Source: Candidatus Bathyarchaeota archaeon (GTDB lineage: Archaea > Thermoproteota > Bathyarchaeia > Bathyarchaeales > Bathycorpusculaceae). Taken from it: a DNA stretch of 40,136 bases. Below, piece by piece: positions 23,347-31,496 of this stretch. Every line of letters begins with the position of its first letter. The stretch's first letter is position 1. Under the pieces are notes generated by a model. It saw only the letters and a program-made list of their open reading frames with translations. It did no database searches and was not told where the DNA came from. A program made the position numbers and the translations under genes. The stretch covers positions 1 through 40,136 of the forward strand of contig JAOZHS010000003.1 in assembly GCA_026014745.1 (NCBI GenBank), in the 5' to 3' direction.

Positions 23347-23868
23347 TTGGATTTTTATTCGACCATAGATAACCGCAGAAGCATAAGAAGATTCACAAAA
23401 GAAACGGTGCCCCAAGAAGTGCTCAACCGCCTTCTTGATGCTGGCAGACGTGCGCCTTCTGCGGGGAACGCACAGCCTTGGGCTTTTATTGTTGTAACCT
23501 TGCAAGCCATCAAGGAACTGATTATGAAAGCGGCGTATGGGCAGAGAGCCATTGGGCAATCCTCCGTCTTAATTGTGGTCTGCGCCGACGAGAAACGCGC
23601 CGAAGAAGCCTATGGAGACCGCGGCAAAAGCCTCTACTGTCTGCAAGATACTGCTGCCGCCGTCGAGAACATCCTTTTGGCAGCCACCGCTTCTGGGTTG
23701 GGAGCCTGCTGGATGGGGGCATTCAACGAAGCTGAACTCCGAACCATAATCAAAGCTCCGCCACACATGCGACCAGTCGCCGTAATTCCAGTGGGCATCC
23801 CAAACGAGTCACCCCCACAACGGTCGCGAAGGGAGCTGATCGAAATCGTCTACAAAGAGACGTTTTAG
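23347..23868 (+). CDS. Nitroreductase-family flavoprotein
   Basis: This 173-residue FMN-dependent oxidoreductase has the nitroreductase fold and usually acts as a homodimer. The start is TTG 23347 (MDFYSTIDNRRSIRRF), set by AGGAGA at 23335-23340 with 6 nt spacing. The open frame extends 37 codons upstream, but that part does not look like protein. Family marks are RRSIRRFTKE (FMN phosphate contact), APSAGNAQPWAFIVV, and GLGACWMGAFNEAE followed by VAVIPVGIPNE. This is the compact group of archaeal and clostridial nitroreductases. The natural substrate is unknown; quinones, flavins and nitroaromatics are typical. Confidence 0.9.
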   Translation: MDFYSTIDNRRSIRRFTKETVPQEVLNRLLDAGRRAPSAGNAQPWAFIVVTLQAIKELIMKAAYGQRAIGQSSVLIVVCADEKRAEEAYGDRGKSLYCLQDTAAAVENILLAATASGLGACWMGAFNEAELRTIIKAPPHMRPVAVIPVGIPNESPPQRSRRELIEIVYKETF

Positions 23869-24035
23869 CCGAATTTGATGCATTTCTTTGGCTGCAGGTT
23901 GGAATCGGTTGAGATTTTGCGGCGTTTTAGCTGAAGGAAAGCTTTAAAAGGGCGGGTTGCCTTCAACGTTAGCTCTATCAAGGTATATCACATAACAAAT
24001 ACCAAGTCACAATAATCAGGAGGAAAAGAAAAAGA

Positions 24036-24161
24036 ATGTTATCACGCGATTGCGATGGCTGCAGCCAAATGAGACCCTGCAGCAGACGCTTCTTCGTCGC
24101 CGCTAAAGGCGAAAAAGTCTACTGCCCAGACGGCACAGCCCACTTAGTAGACGGCAACTAA
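24036..24161 (+). CDS. Small Cys-rich protein, 41 residues
   Basis: ATG 24036 to TAA 24161 encodes MLSRDCDGCSQMRPCSRRFF and then AAKGEKVYCPDGTAHLVDGN. Four Cys (6, 9, 15, 30), in the pattern CxxC-x5-C then CP, suggest a single Zn or Fe site. AGGAGG at about 24019-24024 lies 12 nt before the ATG. GGTATATC near 23982 could be its TATA element, and T-rich sequence follows at 24180-24220. It is too short to assign to a family. Strong start signals and compact Cys spacing make it a believable gene. It lies between nitroreductase and convergent flavodoxin. Confidence 0.6.
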   Translation: MLSRDCDGCSQMRPCSRRFFVAAKGEKVYCPDGTAHLVDGN

Positions 24162-24179
24162 ACAACAAAAAGTAAACTG

Positions 24180-24213
24180 ATTTTTCAGAATTTTCGTTTC
24201 TATTTTTATTTTT
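24180..24213 (+). terminator. T-rich terminator region
   Basis: The T-rich segment (TTTTTCAGAATTTTCGTTTC, then TTTTTATTTTTC) follows the small Cys-rich gene and separates it from the convergent flavodoxin gene. Confidence 0.4.
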
Positions 24214-24621
24214 CTATATTTGTATAGCCGTTTTTATTTTCGTTAAGACTTCTGTAAAGTCAGCTTCCACGTCGGGTTTCATGCCTTTCTTGGAGACCTT
24301 GAGCACGATTTCGTAGCCCTTTGTTTTGAGCGTTTTCTCCAAGGTTTTCATGGCCCGCTCGTTACCAAAGATGCGGTAGGTAACAAAGAGGATGACTTTT
24401 TTGCCTTCCCCAGAAGGCATGGCGTCGATGAAGGCGCTGGTTTCTTTGGTTGGGCTGCTCCCCTCTACGGGCGTCCCCAAAATAACAAGGTCAAAACTTG
24501 CAAGAGCGGACGGTTGAGTCGCGGCTATGTCGAAGAGGGTTGCTTTGGTGGCGTCAGCTATGGCTTGGGCTAAACGTTTGGTGTTGCCAGTACGTGAGAA
24601 ATATACAACGCAGGTGTTCAT
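24214..24621 (-). CDS. Flavodoxin-like protein
   Basis: This 135-residue single-domain flavodoxin fold has the FMN-phosphate loop at the N-terminus (VVYFSRTGNTKRLAQAI; S-x-T-G-x-T). The second loop reads LVILGTPVEGSSPTKET, as in FMN-binding flavodoxins of anaerobes. The length is typical of short-chain flavodoxins. It probably acts as a one-electron carrier in the cytoplasm replacing or complementing ferredoxin. It has no operon partner on its strand. Confidence 0.88.
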   Translation of the reverse strand: MNTCVVYFSRTGNTKRLAQAIADATKATLFDIAATQPSALASFDLVILGTPVEGSSPTKETSAFIDAMPSGEGKKVILFVTYRIFGNERAMKTLEKTLKTKGYEIVLKVSKKGMKPDVEADFTEVLTKIKTAIQI

Positions 24622-24726
24622 AGCCTCTTTTTAGGGGTCACTTGGTTAATATAACCTTCGTACATAGTTTATGGCGGCTTTTACCTTTTAATATCTGCAC
24701 CTAACAGTAGTGTGTGGAAGCAAAAC

Positions 24727-26499
24727 ATGAACTACGCCGTAATCGCCGAAGCCTACGAAAAAATTGAATCCACCACCAAACGCCTAGAAATGACCGACCA
24801 CCTCGTCGCACTCTTAGAGCAGACGCCTAAAGAAGTCATCAGCCGCGTCGTTTACCTCACACAGGGCAAACTCTACCCTGACTTTGTGGGCATAGAGATG
24901 GGCGTCGCAGAAAAACTCGCCATTAAGGCACTCATCCGCGCTTCAGGAGCCAGCGAAAGCGCAATCCTGTTGATGCTGCAAAAAAGCGGCGACATCGGCG
25001 AAACCAGCCAAAAAACCCTCGAAAAACGCAAACAATCCACATTTTTCACCAAATCCCTCACCGTAGAACGCGTCTATGAGACGCTTGACAAGCTGGCTAA
25101 GACGCAGGGCAGTGGCGCTGTAGATACAAAAATGGCGTTGCTCTCAGGGCTCCTAACCGATGCTTCTCCGATGGAAGCTAAATGGCTCATCCGCACCGTA
25201 ACAGGCAACCTACGACTGGGCATCGCGGACATGACGGTGCTTGATGCGTTGGCGATTGCGTATGGCGGCGGCAAAACAGCCCGAGAACTCATCGAACGCG
25301 CCTATAACATCTCCTCGGACCTTGGTAAAGTCGCCTACACCGTCGCAGACCGCGGCTTAGAGGGTATTCAAGCGTTTCAGGTGGAAGTTTTTGAACCCAT
25401 CCGCCCCATGCTTGCTGAACGTTTAGGCGTACCTGAGGAGATTTTGGAGAAATTCGGCGGCAAATGCGTAGCCGAATACAAATACGACGGCGAACGGGTG
25501 CAAGCCCACAAAAAAGGCGACAAAGTTGTCCTCTACTCTAGGCGGCTGGAAAACATTTCCAGCCAGTACCCTGATGCTGTAGAGCTTGTGCGGAGCCAGA
25601 TAGCCGCGCAAGAGGCGATTTTTGAGGCTGAATGCGTAGCCATGGATCTTGAAACGGGGGATATGCGTCCTTTCCAAGAGTTGATGCATCGGCGCCGCAA
25701 ATACGGCGTCGAGGAAGCCATCGAACAATACCCCATTTCCCTGTTCGCGTTTGATGCGCTTTTTGTGGATGGCAAAGATTTGACGCGGGAGCCTTTTCCG
25801 CAACGCCGTGAAGCTTTAAAGACGCTTATTCGCGAGGGCGAGCGTGTGAAGCCTGCCACACAGAAGTTGGTCAGTAGCCCTAAGGAGTTGGAGGATTTCT
25901 TTGAGGAAGCCATCGAGGACGGCTGCGAGGGCGTCATGTGCAAATCCATCGCCAAAGACTCCGTGTATCAGGCGGGTGCAAGGGGTTGGTTGTGGATTAA
26001 GTTTAAGCGGGATTACCGAAGCGAAATGACCGACACAGTGGACCTCGTGGTAGTCGGCGCTTTTCATGGTAGGGGGAAGCGTGTTGGCGCTTACGGAGCG
26101 CTGCTGCTGGCAACCTATAACCCAGAGAATGATACTTTTGAGTCTGTTACGAAATGTGGCACGGGCTTCACTGACAAGGATCTTGCCACTTTGTATGAGA
26201 TGTTGCAGAAGCATGTTATTCCCCGCCGAAACAGCCGCGTCCAAACCACGCTTGAAGCTGACGTTTGGTTTGAGCCTGCTGTGGTGCTTGAGATTTTGGG
26301 CGCTGAAGTAACTTTGAGCCCCATTCACATGGCTGCCATGGATTCCATCCGCAAGGGCAGCGGGTTGGCTATTCGTTTTCCACGTTTTACTGGTAAGTAT
26401 CGTACGGACAAAGCGCCAGAAGACGCTACCTCCTCTGCGGAAATCGTGGAGATGTATCGTGGGCAGCTTAAGAAAATCGGGGAAGCCCCTAAAGCTTAA
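24727..26499 (+). CDS. lig: ATP-dependent DNA ligase, archaeal replicative type
   Basis: The enzyme seals nicks in DNA during replication and repair using ATP. From ATG 24727 it has 590 residues; GTG 24712 would add five. The N-terminal helical DNA-binding domain (1-215) is followed by the nucleotidyltransferase domain. Motif I is EYKYDGERVQAH, whose Lys (residue 252 from the ATG) becomes adenylylated. Motif IV is GCEGVMCKSI and motif V is WLWIKFKRDY. The OB domain ends with AIRFPRFTGKYRTDK. Length and order match archaeal LigI-type ligases. A TATA-like TTTTAATATC lies near 24686-24695. The following gene starts within 75 nt and may be cotranscribed. Confidence 0.95.
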   Translation: MNYAVIAEAYEKIESTTKRLEMTDHLVALLEQTPKEVISRVVYLTQGKLYPDFVGIEMGVAEKLAIKALIRASGASESAILLMLQKSGDIGETSQKTLEKRKQSTFFTKSLTVERVYETLDKLAKTQGSGAVDTKMALLSGLLTDASPMEAKWLIRTVTGNLRLGIADMTVLDALAIAYGGGKTARELIERAYNISSDLGKVAYTVADRGLEGIQAFQVEVFEPIRPMLAERLGVPEEILEKFGGKCVAEYKYDGERVQAHKKGDKVVLYSRRLENISSQYPDAVELVRSQIAAQEAIFEAECVAMDLETGDMRPFQELMHRRRKYGVEEAIEQYPISLFAFDALFVDGKDLTREPFPQRREALKTLIREGERVKPATQKLVSSPKELEDFFEEAIEDGCEGVMCKSIAKDSVYQAGARGWLWIKFKRDYRSEMTDTVDLVVVGAFHGRGKRVGAYGALLLATYNPENDTFESVTKCGTGFTDKDLATLYEMLQKHVIPRRNSRVQTTLEADVWFEPAVVLEILGAEVTLSPIHMAAMDSIRKGSGLAIRFPRFTGKYRTDKAPEDATSSAEIVEMYRGQLKKIGEAPKA

Positions 26500-26534
26500 G
26501 AAACCCGACCTGAATAAGGAATACAGCAGAAATA

Positions 26535-27176
26535 TTGGCGGTGGACTGTTTGGCACAAGACCCTGAAAAAATGAAAGCTATAATCGCGTTCAAGAAGCGT
26601 CTCGAAGACCAGCTTGAAAAACTCTCCGCAGAAACCCACGAAGTTCAAGCCACCCTTGAAGTGGTGAATCAAATGTTGCTTGAGAAGGGTTTCAAACGGG
26701 GCGACATAAAAGAGGTTCCGCAGTCCATGCCCAAAGAGGTTGTGCTGCCCAAGGAAGAGCCTGAAGCGGAAGCCCAAAAACCCGCGTCTGTGCCGACACA
26801 GCAGCATACCGAATCCGAAAGCGTCATCCCCCTTAAGACCATGGCTGAGGAACCGTTGGCGTTGATGTATTTCGATAAGCAAACCATCCATGTGATGCCT
26901 GACGAATCCAAGCAGTTTAGCATGAATACGCCGCCGTTTGGTAATTTCTTGGTTGAGAAGGTCTTTGCAAAGATGCAGGAGAAAGACAAGGAGTTGGTGC
27001 GGCTGGGGCAGTTAACCACGGATAAAATGTTCTCCTACAATGTCGTGCACGAAGGCGATTCCCTGCGTGAAATCATTATAAAAAACGTTGATGATGAACG
27101 CCTAAAAGAACTCAAGTCGAGCATCCGCTGGACTTTTGAGAAGATGTATGAGAAAATGAAGAGTTCCCAACCGTAG
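26535..27176 (+). CDS. Hypothetical protein downstream of DNA ligase
   Basis: This protein has 213 residues from TTG 26535, or 201 from ATG 26571 (MKAIIAFKKRLEDQLEKL). The N-terminal coiled coil (15-60) is followed by a Pro/Glu linker (PKEEPEAEAQKPASVPTQ). A C-terminal alpha/beta domain follows (about 95-213; ALMYFDKQTIHVMPDESK, then NFLVEKVFAKMQEKD and the helical end WTFEKMYEKMKSSQP). There are no membrane segments. I do not recognise it. Its position right after lig on the same strand, 35 nt away, hints at a role linked to DNA or simply shared transcription. Confidence 0.68.
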   Translation: MAVDCLAQDPEKMKAIIAFKKRLEDQLEKLSAETHEVQATLEVVNQMLLEKGFKRGDIKEVPQSMPKEVVLPKEEPEAEAQKPASVPTQQHTESESVIPLKTMAEEPLALMYFDKQTIHVMPDESKQFSMNTPPFGNFLVEKVFAKMQEKDKELVRLGQLTTDKMFSYNVVHEGDSLREIIIKNVDDERLKELKSSIRWTFEKMYEKMKSSQP

Positions 27177-27186
27177 CGTTTAGTTT

Positions 27187-27660
27187 CTAAATGTTTACGG
27201 TGTACTCCATCTCTTGTCCATATTCAACAGCTTTCTTGATGTACTCCAGCTCTAAGGTTACTTCTTTGTCGACTTCTTTGCTGACGCTTAATTTGTCGAC
27301 AATTTTTCCGAAAACAGAATAGGGCAACTCATATTCCCCACCATGCGACAGCCTGACGCCTTCTCCAACGGGTTCAATGCTGTAAACGTTTATCAGTTTT
27401 TGTTTACTATCTGGCGCCGTACTCCAGACGATTTTTTGATTTTCTACCCATTCAGTTATAGCCATATCCCAATGTGTTTCTGTACCGCCATGCTTGCCAA
27501 CAAAATGTGCAGTGGTTCCAAGGCCAACAGGACCCTTTGAGGTATATTCGGCTTTGGTGAATCCTTCATGTGCCTTGTTCATTTTTTCAAAGTCAATTAA
27601 GAAATTAAAAACCTCCCCGGGGGAGGCTTCGATATCAATGGATTTTACCATTTTTCCCAC
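27187..27660 (-). CDS. SRPBCC (START/Bet v 1-like) family protein
   Basis: This 157-residue protein has the helix-grip fold that binds hydrophobic ligands. The pattern is typical of polyketide-cyclase/dehydrase members: KSIDIEASPGEVFNFLIDFE at the start, then GLGTTAHFV and ITEWVENQKIVWST, and a long C-terminal helix (VDKEVTLELEYIKKAVEYG). A very strong ribosome site, GGGAGGTGAT, lies just before GTG 27660, so that start is firm. It is followed, on the same strand and 68 nt upstream in the genome, by the thioredoxin gene. The ligand is unknown. Confidence 0.82.
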   Translation of the reverse strand: MGKMVKSIDIEASPGEVFNFLIDFEKMNKAHEGFTKAEYTSKGPVGLGTTAHFVGKHGGTETHWDMAITEWVENQKIVWSTAPDSKQKLINVYSIEPVGEGVRLSHGGEYELPYSVFGKIVDKLSVSKEVDKEVTLELEYIKKAVEYGQEMEYTVNI

Positions 27661-27728
27661 TTAATCACCTCCCAAGATTGGTTCTCAGAGCAGAACGCGC
27701 TGAGTAGGCATTAAGCAGGAAACGGGGC

Positions 27729-28052
27729 TTACTGTTGCTTGTTTAAGGTGTCGGTGATTCGGCTTTTGGGGCACAAACCGACAATCCGCTCAGTTTCCTG
27801 CCCATTGACAAACAGAATCATAGTTGGAATGCTGAAGACTTGGAAACGTTCGGCGGTGGCGGGGTTCTCGTCTACGTCTAGTTTTCCTACGAGTACTTTG
27901 CCTTGGTATTCTTTTGCGACTTCCTCGATGGTTGGGGCTAAAGCGCGGCAGGGACCGCACCAGGTTGCCCAGAAGTCAACAAAAACCACCTTGTTACTAT
28001 TGATTGTTTGTTCAAAATTCGCGTCTGTTACATGGAAAGGTAGATTGCTCAT
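27729..28052 (-). CDS. trxA: Thioredoxin
   Basis: This 107-residue cytoplasmic dithiol-disulfide protein has the classical active site WATWCGPCRALAP, the cis-Pro loop VFSIPTMILFVNG, and the conserved FVDFWA strand. The start at ATG 28052 (MSNLPFHVTDANF) is preceded by TTGGAG; a TTG at 28067 is in frame and is possible if the transcript is leaderless. TTTATATC at about 28090-28097 on the minus strand is a good TATA box. It may be the reductant for the CcdA-like protein or other thiol systems; that link is inference. Confidence 0.95.
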   Translation of the reverse strand: MSNLPFHVTDANFEQTINSNKVVFVDFWATWCGPCRALAPTIEEVAKEYQGKVLVGKLDVDENPATAERFQVFSIPTMILFVNGQETERIVGLCPKSRITDTLNKQQ

Positions 28053-28210
28053 AACTTGTGTCTCCAAAATAATATTCTGATTTTAGTTTGATATAAACAG
28101 TTCGTGGATACCCCTGCCTAGGCTGTGTAGGTAGCAAGCTGCAGATTTTTGCGGTTGTTCAGTGGTATACTTATCTGCTCAGTTAGAGTCACCTACCCCT
28201 CCCTTATTTG

Positions 28211-28471
28211 TCAGTAGATCAAAATTTTGTTTGTCTCTTTGTGTGGGTGCTGCGGTTTACGGCACGCCACAAGATAACTGTTGGTTTGGGTTGCTTTTTG
28301 GGTTTGGAGCCTGTTTCTGCGTCTGTTTGGGTGTGGCATAACCGTATTTTACCACACGCCCAACATGCTTCTATGTTGAAGCCGTCACGGTGTGCATGTG
28401 GGAGTATGCATGGATTGGTTTTTTCCTCCACAAGAACCAGAATACAAACAAACTTTTCTGATCTACTGATA
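28211..28471 (-). mobile_element. Dispersed inverted-repeat (MITE-like) element, copy B
   Basis: This stretch of about 260 nt has imperfect terminal inverted repeats. The left end TCAGTAGATCAAAATTTTGT and the reverse complement of the right end, TCAGTAGATCAGAAAAGTTT, share 11 exact bases and then a TTTGTTTGT tract. It is the reverse-oriented relative of 17716-17990, with roughly 80 percent identity over the core by eye. No transposase is encoded, so movement would need help from elsewhere. It lies between the promoter of thioredoxin and the methyltransferase gene and separates the two transcription units. Confidence 0.72.
28219..28431 (-). CDS. Possible 70-residue Cys-containing protein inside the repeat element
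   Basis: GTG 28431 opens a 70-codon frame that stops in the terminal repeat. It contains PHAHRDGFNIEACWACGK, with a CxxC and nearby Cys and His residues that could bind a metal. Copy A at 17.8 kb encodes PHAHGGSFNIEACWVCGK in the matching place before an early stop. Protein-level similarity with mostly tolerated changes argues for past coding, but no ribosome site or promoter is evident. It could also be a chance frame in a structured repeat. Confidence 0.35.
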   Translation of the reverse strand: MEEKTNPCILPHAHRDGFNIEACWACGKIRLCHTQTDAETGSKPKKQPKPTVILWRAVNRSTHTKRQTKF

Positions 28472-28534
28472 AAGTAAAAATCTTCGCTACACTGGACTTA
28501 TTAATCAAGTTTACCCTTTCTGAAGGGATTACCA

Positions 28535-29395
28535 TTGCGCATTATTGAACACAATAAAATCGATTTAGCAATCCTCAAAACCTATCTAACAAAGCCCCCT
28601 TTGTACACGGAAGGTACATCAAAATTTTGGGACGACGAATACGTTTCTTTGCAGATGTTGAAGCTTCATCTAAATCCTGAAGTAGACTCCGCCAGCCGAA
28701 CCAAAGCTACCCTCCAAGCAGAATCAGCCTTCATAATTCGTGAAACAGGTTTAACCGCGGCAAAGGCGGTGCTTGACTTAGGCTGCGGACCCGGATTGTA
28801 TGTAGGTGAATTTGCCAAAACGGGTGCACATGTAACAGGTGTGGACATTTCTAAGCGTTCAATAGAGTACGCTAACAAGAACATTAAACCCGCATATGCG
28901 AACGTAGACTTTGCGCAGATGAATTATTTTGACTTGGATTTTAGGGGGTTATTTGATGTTGTTACTCTGATTTTTTATGACTTTTGCGTGCTAAACCCAA
29001 CTGAGCAAAAGAATCTGTTGATGAGAATAAATAGTGCCTTAAAAATCGACGGTGTATTGGTCTTTGATGTGGTATCTGAAAGCTTCAAAGTAGCAGAATC
29101 CACTCAGGTCTCCATTTCTGAGGGCGAAGGGTTTTGGAGCCCTAAACCCTACCTAGAAATTGCCAACACCTACCTCTACGAGAACCCCAAAACATTGGGT
29201 CAACAGTACACAATCATAAGCGAAGATGGCTCCGTGGAGGTCACCAGACTCTACACCAGACTGTTCAACAAAAAGGAGCTTTCCGAGCTATTGAGCCAGT
29301 GTGGATTTAGAGTTGAAAAAATCTACAAAAACCTAAAAGGCGAACCCCTAAACGAGGGCTCAGAGACATACGGCATCTTTGCAAGAAAAGTATGA
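28535..29395 (+). CDS. Class I SAM-dependent methyltransferase
   Basis: This 286-residue enzyme starts at TTG 28535 (MRIIEHNKIDLAILK). The SAM-binding Rossmann fold begins with motif I AVLDLGCGPGLYVGEF (about 78-93), then VTGVDISKRSIEYA (acidic residue contacting the ribose) and FDVVTLIFYDFCVLNP (motif IV region). The protein has the extra N-terminal helix and C-terminal beta region of small-molecule methyltransferases of the UbiE/Methyltransf_25 type. It ends 2 nt from the convergent mtnA stop. The acceptor is unknown. Confidence 0.87.
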   Translation: MRIIEHNKIDLAILKTYLTKPPLYTEGTSKFWDDEYVSLQMLKLHLNPEVDSASRTKATLQAESAFIIRETGLTAAKAVLDLGCGPGLYVGEFAKTGAHVTGVDISKRSIEYANKNIKPAYANVDFAQMNYFDLDFRGLFDVVTLIFYDFCVLNPTEQKNLLMRINSALKIDGVLVFDVVSESFKVAESTQVSISEGEGFWSPKPYLEIANTYLYENPKTLGQQYTIISEDGSVEVTRLYTRLFNKKELSELLSQCGFRVEKIYKNLKGEPLNEGSETYGIFARKV

Positions 29396-29397
29396 CT

Positions 29398-30423
29398 TTA
29401 AAGTGGGAAGTTAGAGCTGAACTTTGTGAAGTCCTTTTTGGTGTAGACCTTCTTCTCTGTAATGATGCCTGTAACATATTTTAGCGGGGTAGGGTCAAAT
29501 GCGGGGTTGAATACTTCGATGCCGTTTGGTGCCGTTTGCTGGCAACCCACATGCGTAACTTCTTCAGGTTTGCGTTCTTCGACGGTGATGTCGGCGGCTT
29601 TATGTGCCAAATCAAACGTGGATGTGGGCGCCGCAACGTAGAAGGGAATTTTGTGTTCATGCGCCAACACCGCCACGCCATAGGTACCGATTTTGTTGAA
29701 CACGGCGTCTTGGGTGATACGATCTGCGCCTACCACGACTTTTTGAATTAAACCTTTGCTCATAACGTAGGCTGCCATGTTATCCGTGATTAAGGTGACT
29801 GGAATGCCGTCGCGTTTAAGCTCATACGCTGTGAGTCGTGCACCCTGCAGAAGCGGACGGGTTTCATCAGCGATGACCTTGATTTTTTTGCCTTCCTCCC
29901 ATGCTGCGCGGATAACACCCAAGGCTGTACCGTATTCGACGGTTGCTAATTCGCCTGCGTTGCAGTGGGTTAGGATGGTGTCGCCGTCTTCGATGAGGGC
30001 GGCGCCGTTTTTGCCTATGGCGCGGTTCTGGGCGGCATCTTCGTCAGCGATTGCTTGCGCCTCTGCGATGACGGCTGCTTTTATCTCCTCAACGCCGCCT
30101 TGCACGGTTTTGGCTTTGGATAAGACGCGGTCGACGCCCCAGAACAGGTTTACCGCGGTTGGGCGTTGGCGTTTGATGAATGTGCCTGCGGTTTCGAGTT
30201 CCGCTAAAAGGGCTTTGGGGGTTTTGGCGTTTGAATGGTAAGCGGCTAAGGCAACACCGAAGCCTGCTGCGGCTCCCAAAAGCGGGGCTCCTCGGACGCG
30301 TAGGACTTTGATGGCTTCTGCCATTTGCTCGACGGTTTTGAGTTCGAGAGTGACTTCTTGGAGGGGGAGTTTGGTTTGGTCAGGGGTTATTACGACGCCG
30401 TTTTGCCATTTAATCATCCGCAT
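29398..30423 (-). CDS. mtnA: S-methyl-5-thioribose-1-phosphate isomerase (MtnA family)
   Basis: The enzyme converts 5-methylthioribose-1-phosphate to the ribulose form in methionine salvage; archaeal members may also act on related ribose phosphates. Diagnostic segments are VRGAPLLGAAAGFG, PTAVNLFWGVDR, THCNAGELATVEYG (catalytic Cys), ADETRPLLQGARLTAYEL and VVGADRITQDAVFNKIGTY (catalytic Asp). The 341-residue length fits MtnA rather than the shorter eIF2B-like ribose-1,5-bisphosphate isomerases, though substrate choice cannot be settled from sequence. ATG 30423 or 30417 is the start. The regulator-like PRTase gene lies 120 nt upstream on the same strand. Confidence 0.92.
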   Translation of the reverse strand: MRMIKWQNGVVITPDQTKLPLQEVTLELKTVEQMAEAIKVLRVRGAPLLGAAAGFGVALAAYHSNAKTPKALLAELETAGTFIKRQRPTAVNLFWGVDRVLSKAKTVQGGVEEIKAAVIAEAQAIADEDAAQNRAIGKNGAALIEDGDTILTHCNAGELATVEYGTALGVIRAAWEEGKKIKVIADETRPLLQGARLTAYELKRDGIPVTLITDNMAAYVMSKGLIQKVVVGADRITQDAVFNKIGTYGVAVLAHEHKIPFYVAAPTSTFDLAHKAADITVEERKPEEVTHVGCQQTAPNGIEVFNPAFDPTPLKYVTGIITEKKVYTKKDFTKFSSNFPL

Positions 30424-30543
30424 AACTGTTGCCTCGGTGGTGCGGTTTAGTTGTTGGCTGATTAGTTAAAGGTTTTCTGTAGCCTAATGAATTGACGCTG
30501 CAAGAAAGCCATCTAAAAGAAGAAGGTTGACTTAAGGGTGTCC

Positions 30544-31296
30544 TTAGTTGGAGTTGTCAAAGGGGGATTTGAGGTGTGTGACAACCTCGACTGGGCTGTC
30601 TTCGCCGCTCTTTAGGCGTTTCTTCCATTCTTCGCCGACTGCAATTAGCGAGAAGATGCCTGAAACTTCAGCTTTGGATTTCTTGACGAGGTTTACCAGT
30701 GCTTCTTGGGTTTCGCCGCTCTTAATCATGTCATCAACAATTAGTACGCTGTCACGTTTCTTGACGGATTCCTTGGGGATGTAGAGCGTTACGGTTACGC
30801 CGCTGTCTCGTCCCAGGATGTAAGTTTCTTCTAGGAAGGCTCGGACGCCGACTTCTTTGTTGCGTTTAGCTACGATAAGGTTGACGCCTAAGGCGTTGGC
30901 AACCATGGTTGCGAGGGGGACACCATCAACGGCTGCGGTTAAGATTTTGGTGACGCGTTTGCCGGCGAAGTTGGCGAGTGCATGGTTAGCGGCTTGTTGG
31001 AGGATGTTGTAGTCTCCGACGATTTCGGTGTTGTCAAAGTACCCGCGTTCGTCGAATTTGATGCGGCTGCGGAGTTCGGCTTCGAGTCCGACTAGTTTGG
31101 TTAGGACTCGCCAGAGTTGTTTGGCGCGGGTGGTGTTGGGTAGGACGTGGCCTTTGGCGTAGCGGCTTAGCACGGTTACGGGTAAGCCTGTTTTGGAGGC
31201 TAATTCGCGGTAGGTGATGTTTCGTTTGTATTTTGCGGTTCGTAACAACTCTATGGTCATTAACCTGAGTTTTAGATCTTCTGCGTGTGTGCTCAA
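30544..31296 (-). CDS. HTH-phosphoribosyltransferase-like regulator (GfcR/orotate PRTase-like)
   Basis: This 250-residue protein joins an N-terminal helix-turn-helix (about 25-60, ITYRELASKTGLPVTVLSRY) to a type I phosphoribosyltransferase domain. The PRPP loop reads VLIVDDMIKSGETQEAL. The architecture matches archaeal GfcR-type regulators, which use a PRTase fold as a ligand sensor and control sugar or nucleotide genes. It may retain orotate-type PRTase activity. TTG 31296 is preceded by GGGGAG with 8 nt spacing. mtnA downstream on the same strand could be a target or operon partner. Confidence 0.88.
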   Translation of the reverse strand: MSTHAEDLKLRLMTIELLRTAKYKRNITYRELASKTGLPVTVLSRYAKGHVLPNTTRAKQLWRVLTKLVGLEAELRSRIKFDERGYFDNTEIVGDYNILQQAANHALANFAGKRVTKILTAAVDGVPLATMVANALGVNLIVAKRNKEVGVRAFLEETYILGRDSGVTVTLYIPKESVKKRDSVLIVDDMIKSGETQEALVNLVKKSKAEVSGIFSLIAVGEEWKKRLKSGEDSPVEVVTHLKSPFDNSN

Positions 31297-31461
31297 CTGA
31301 TACGCTCCCCTTTTTTACATCAACAAGTCAAATATTGATTTAAACCTAATTATTGCGTCTTGAAATTTATAACTTTCCGTTAAAATATGATCCGCAACCA
31401 GACTTAGCCGACGCGACGTTTTAGCGTTCAATAGCATATTCAGACAAAAGATTTGCAGGTT

Positions 31462-31472
31462 AATTATAAATA
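31462..31472 (+). promoter_or_regulatory. TATA box of the 898-residue propeller gene
   Basis: AATTATAAATA at 31462-31472 is a good archaeal TATA element. The expected transcription start near 31493 gives a leader of about 38 nt that contains the hairpin at 31497-31512. Confidence 0.5.
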
Positions 31473-31496
31473 CATGCTAATTGAATAGGATTTACA

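Noticed and set aside
28208-28477. 89-codon frame on the plus strand of the repeat element
   Set aside because: It is the complement of the element's minus-strand frame, lacks start signals, and the minus frame is the one with matching peptide in copy A.
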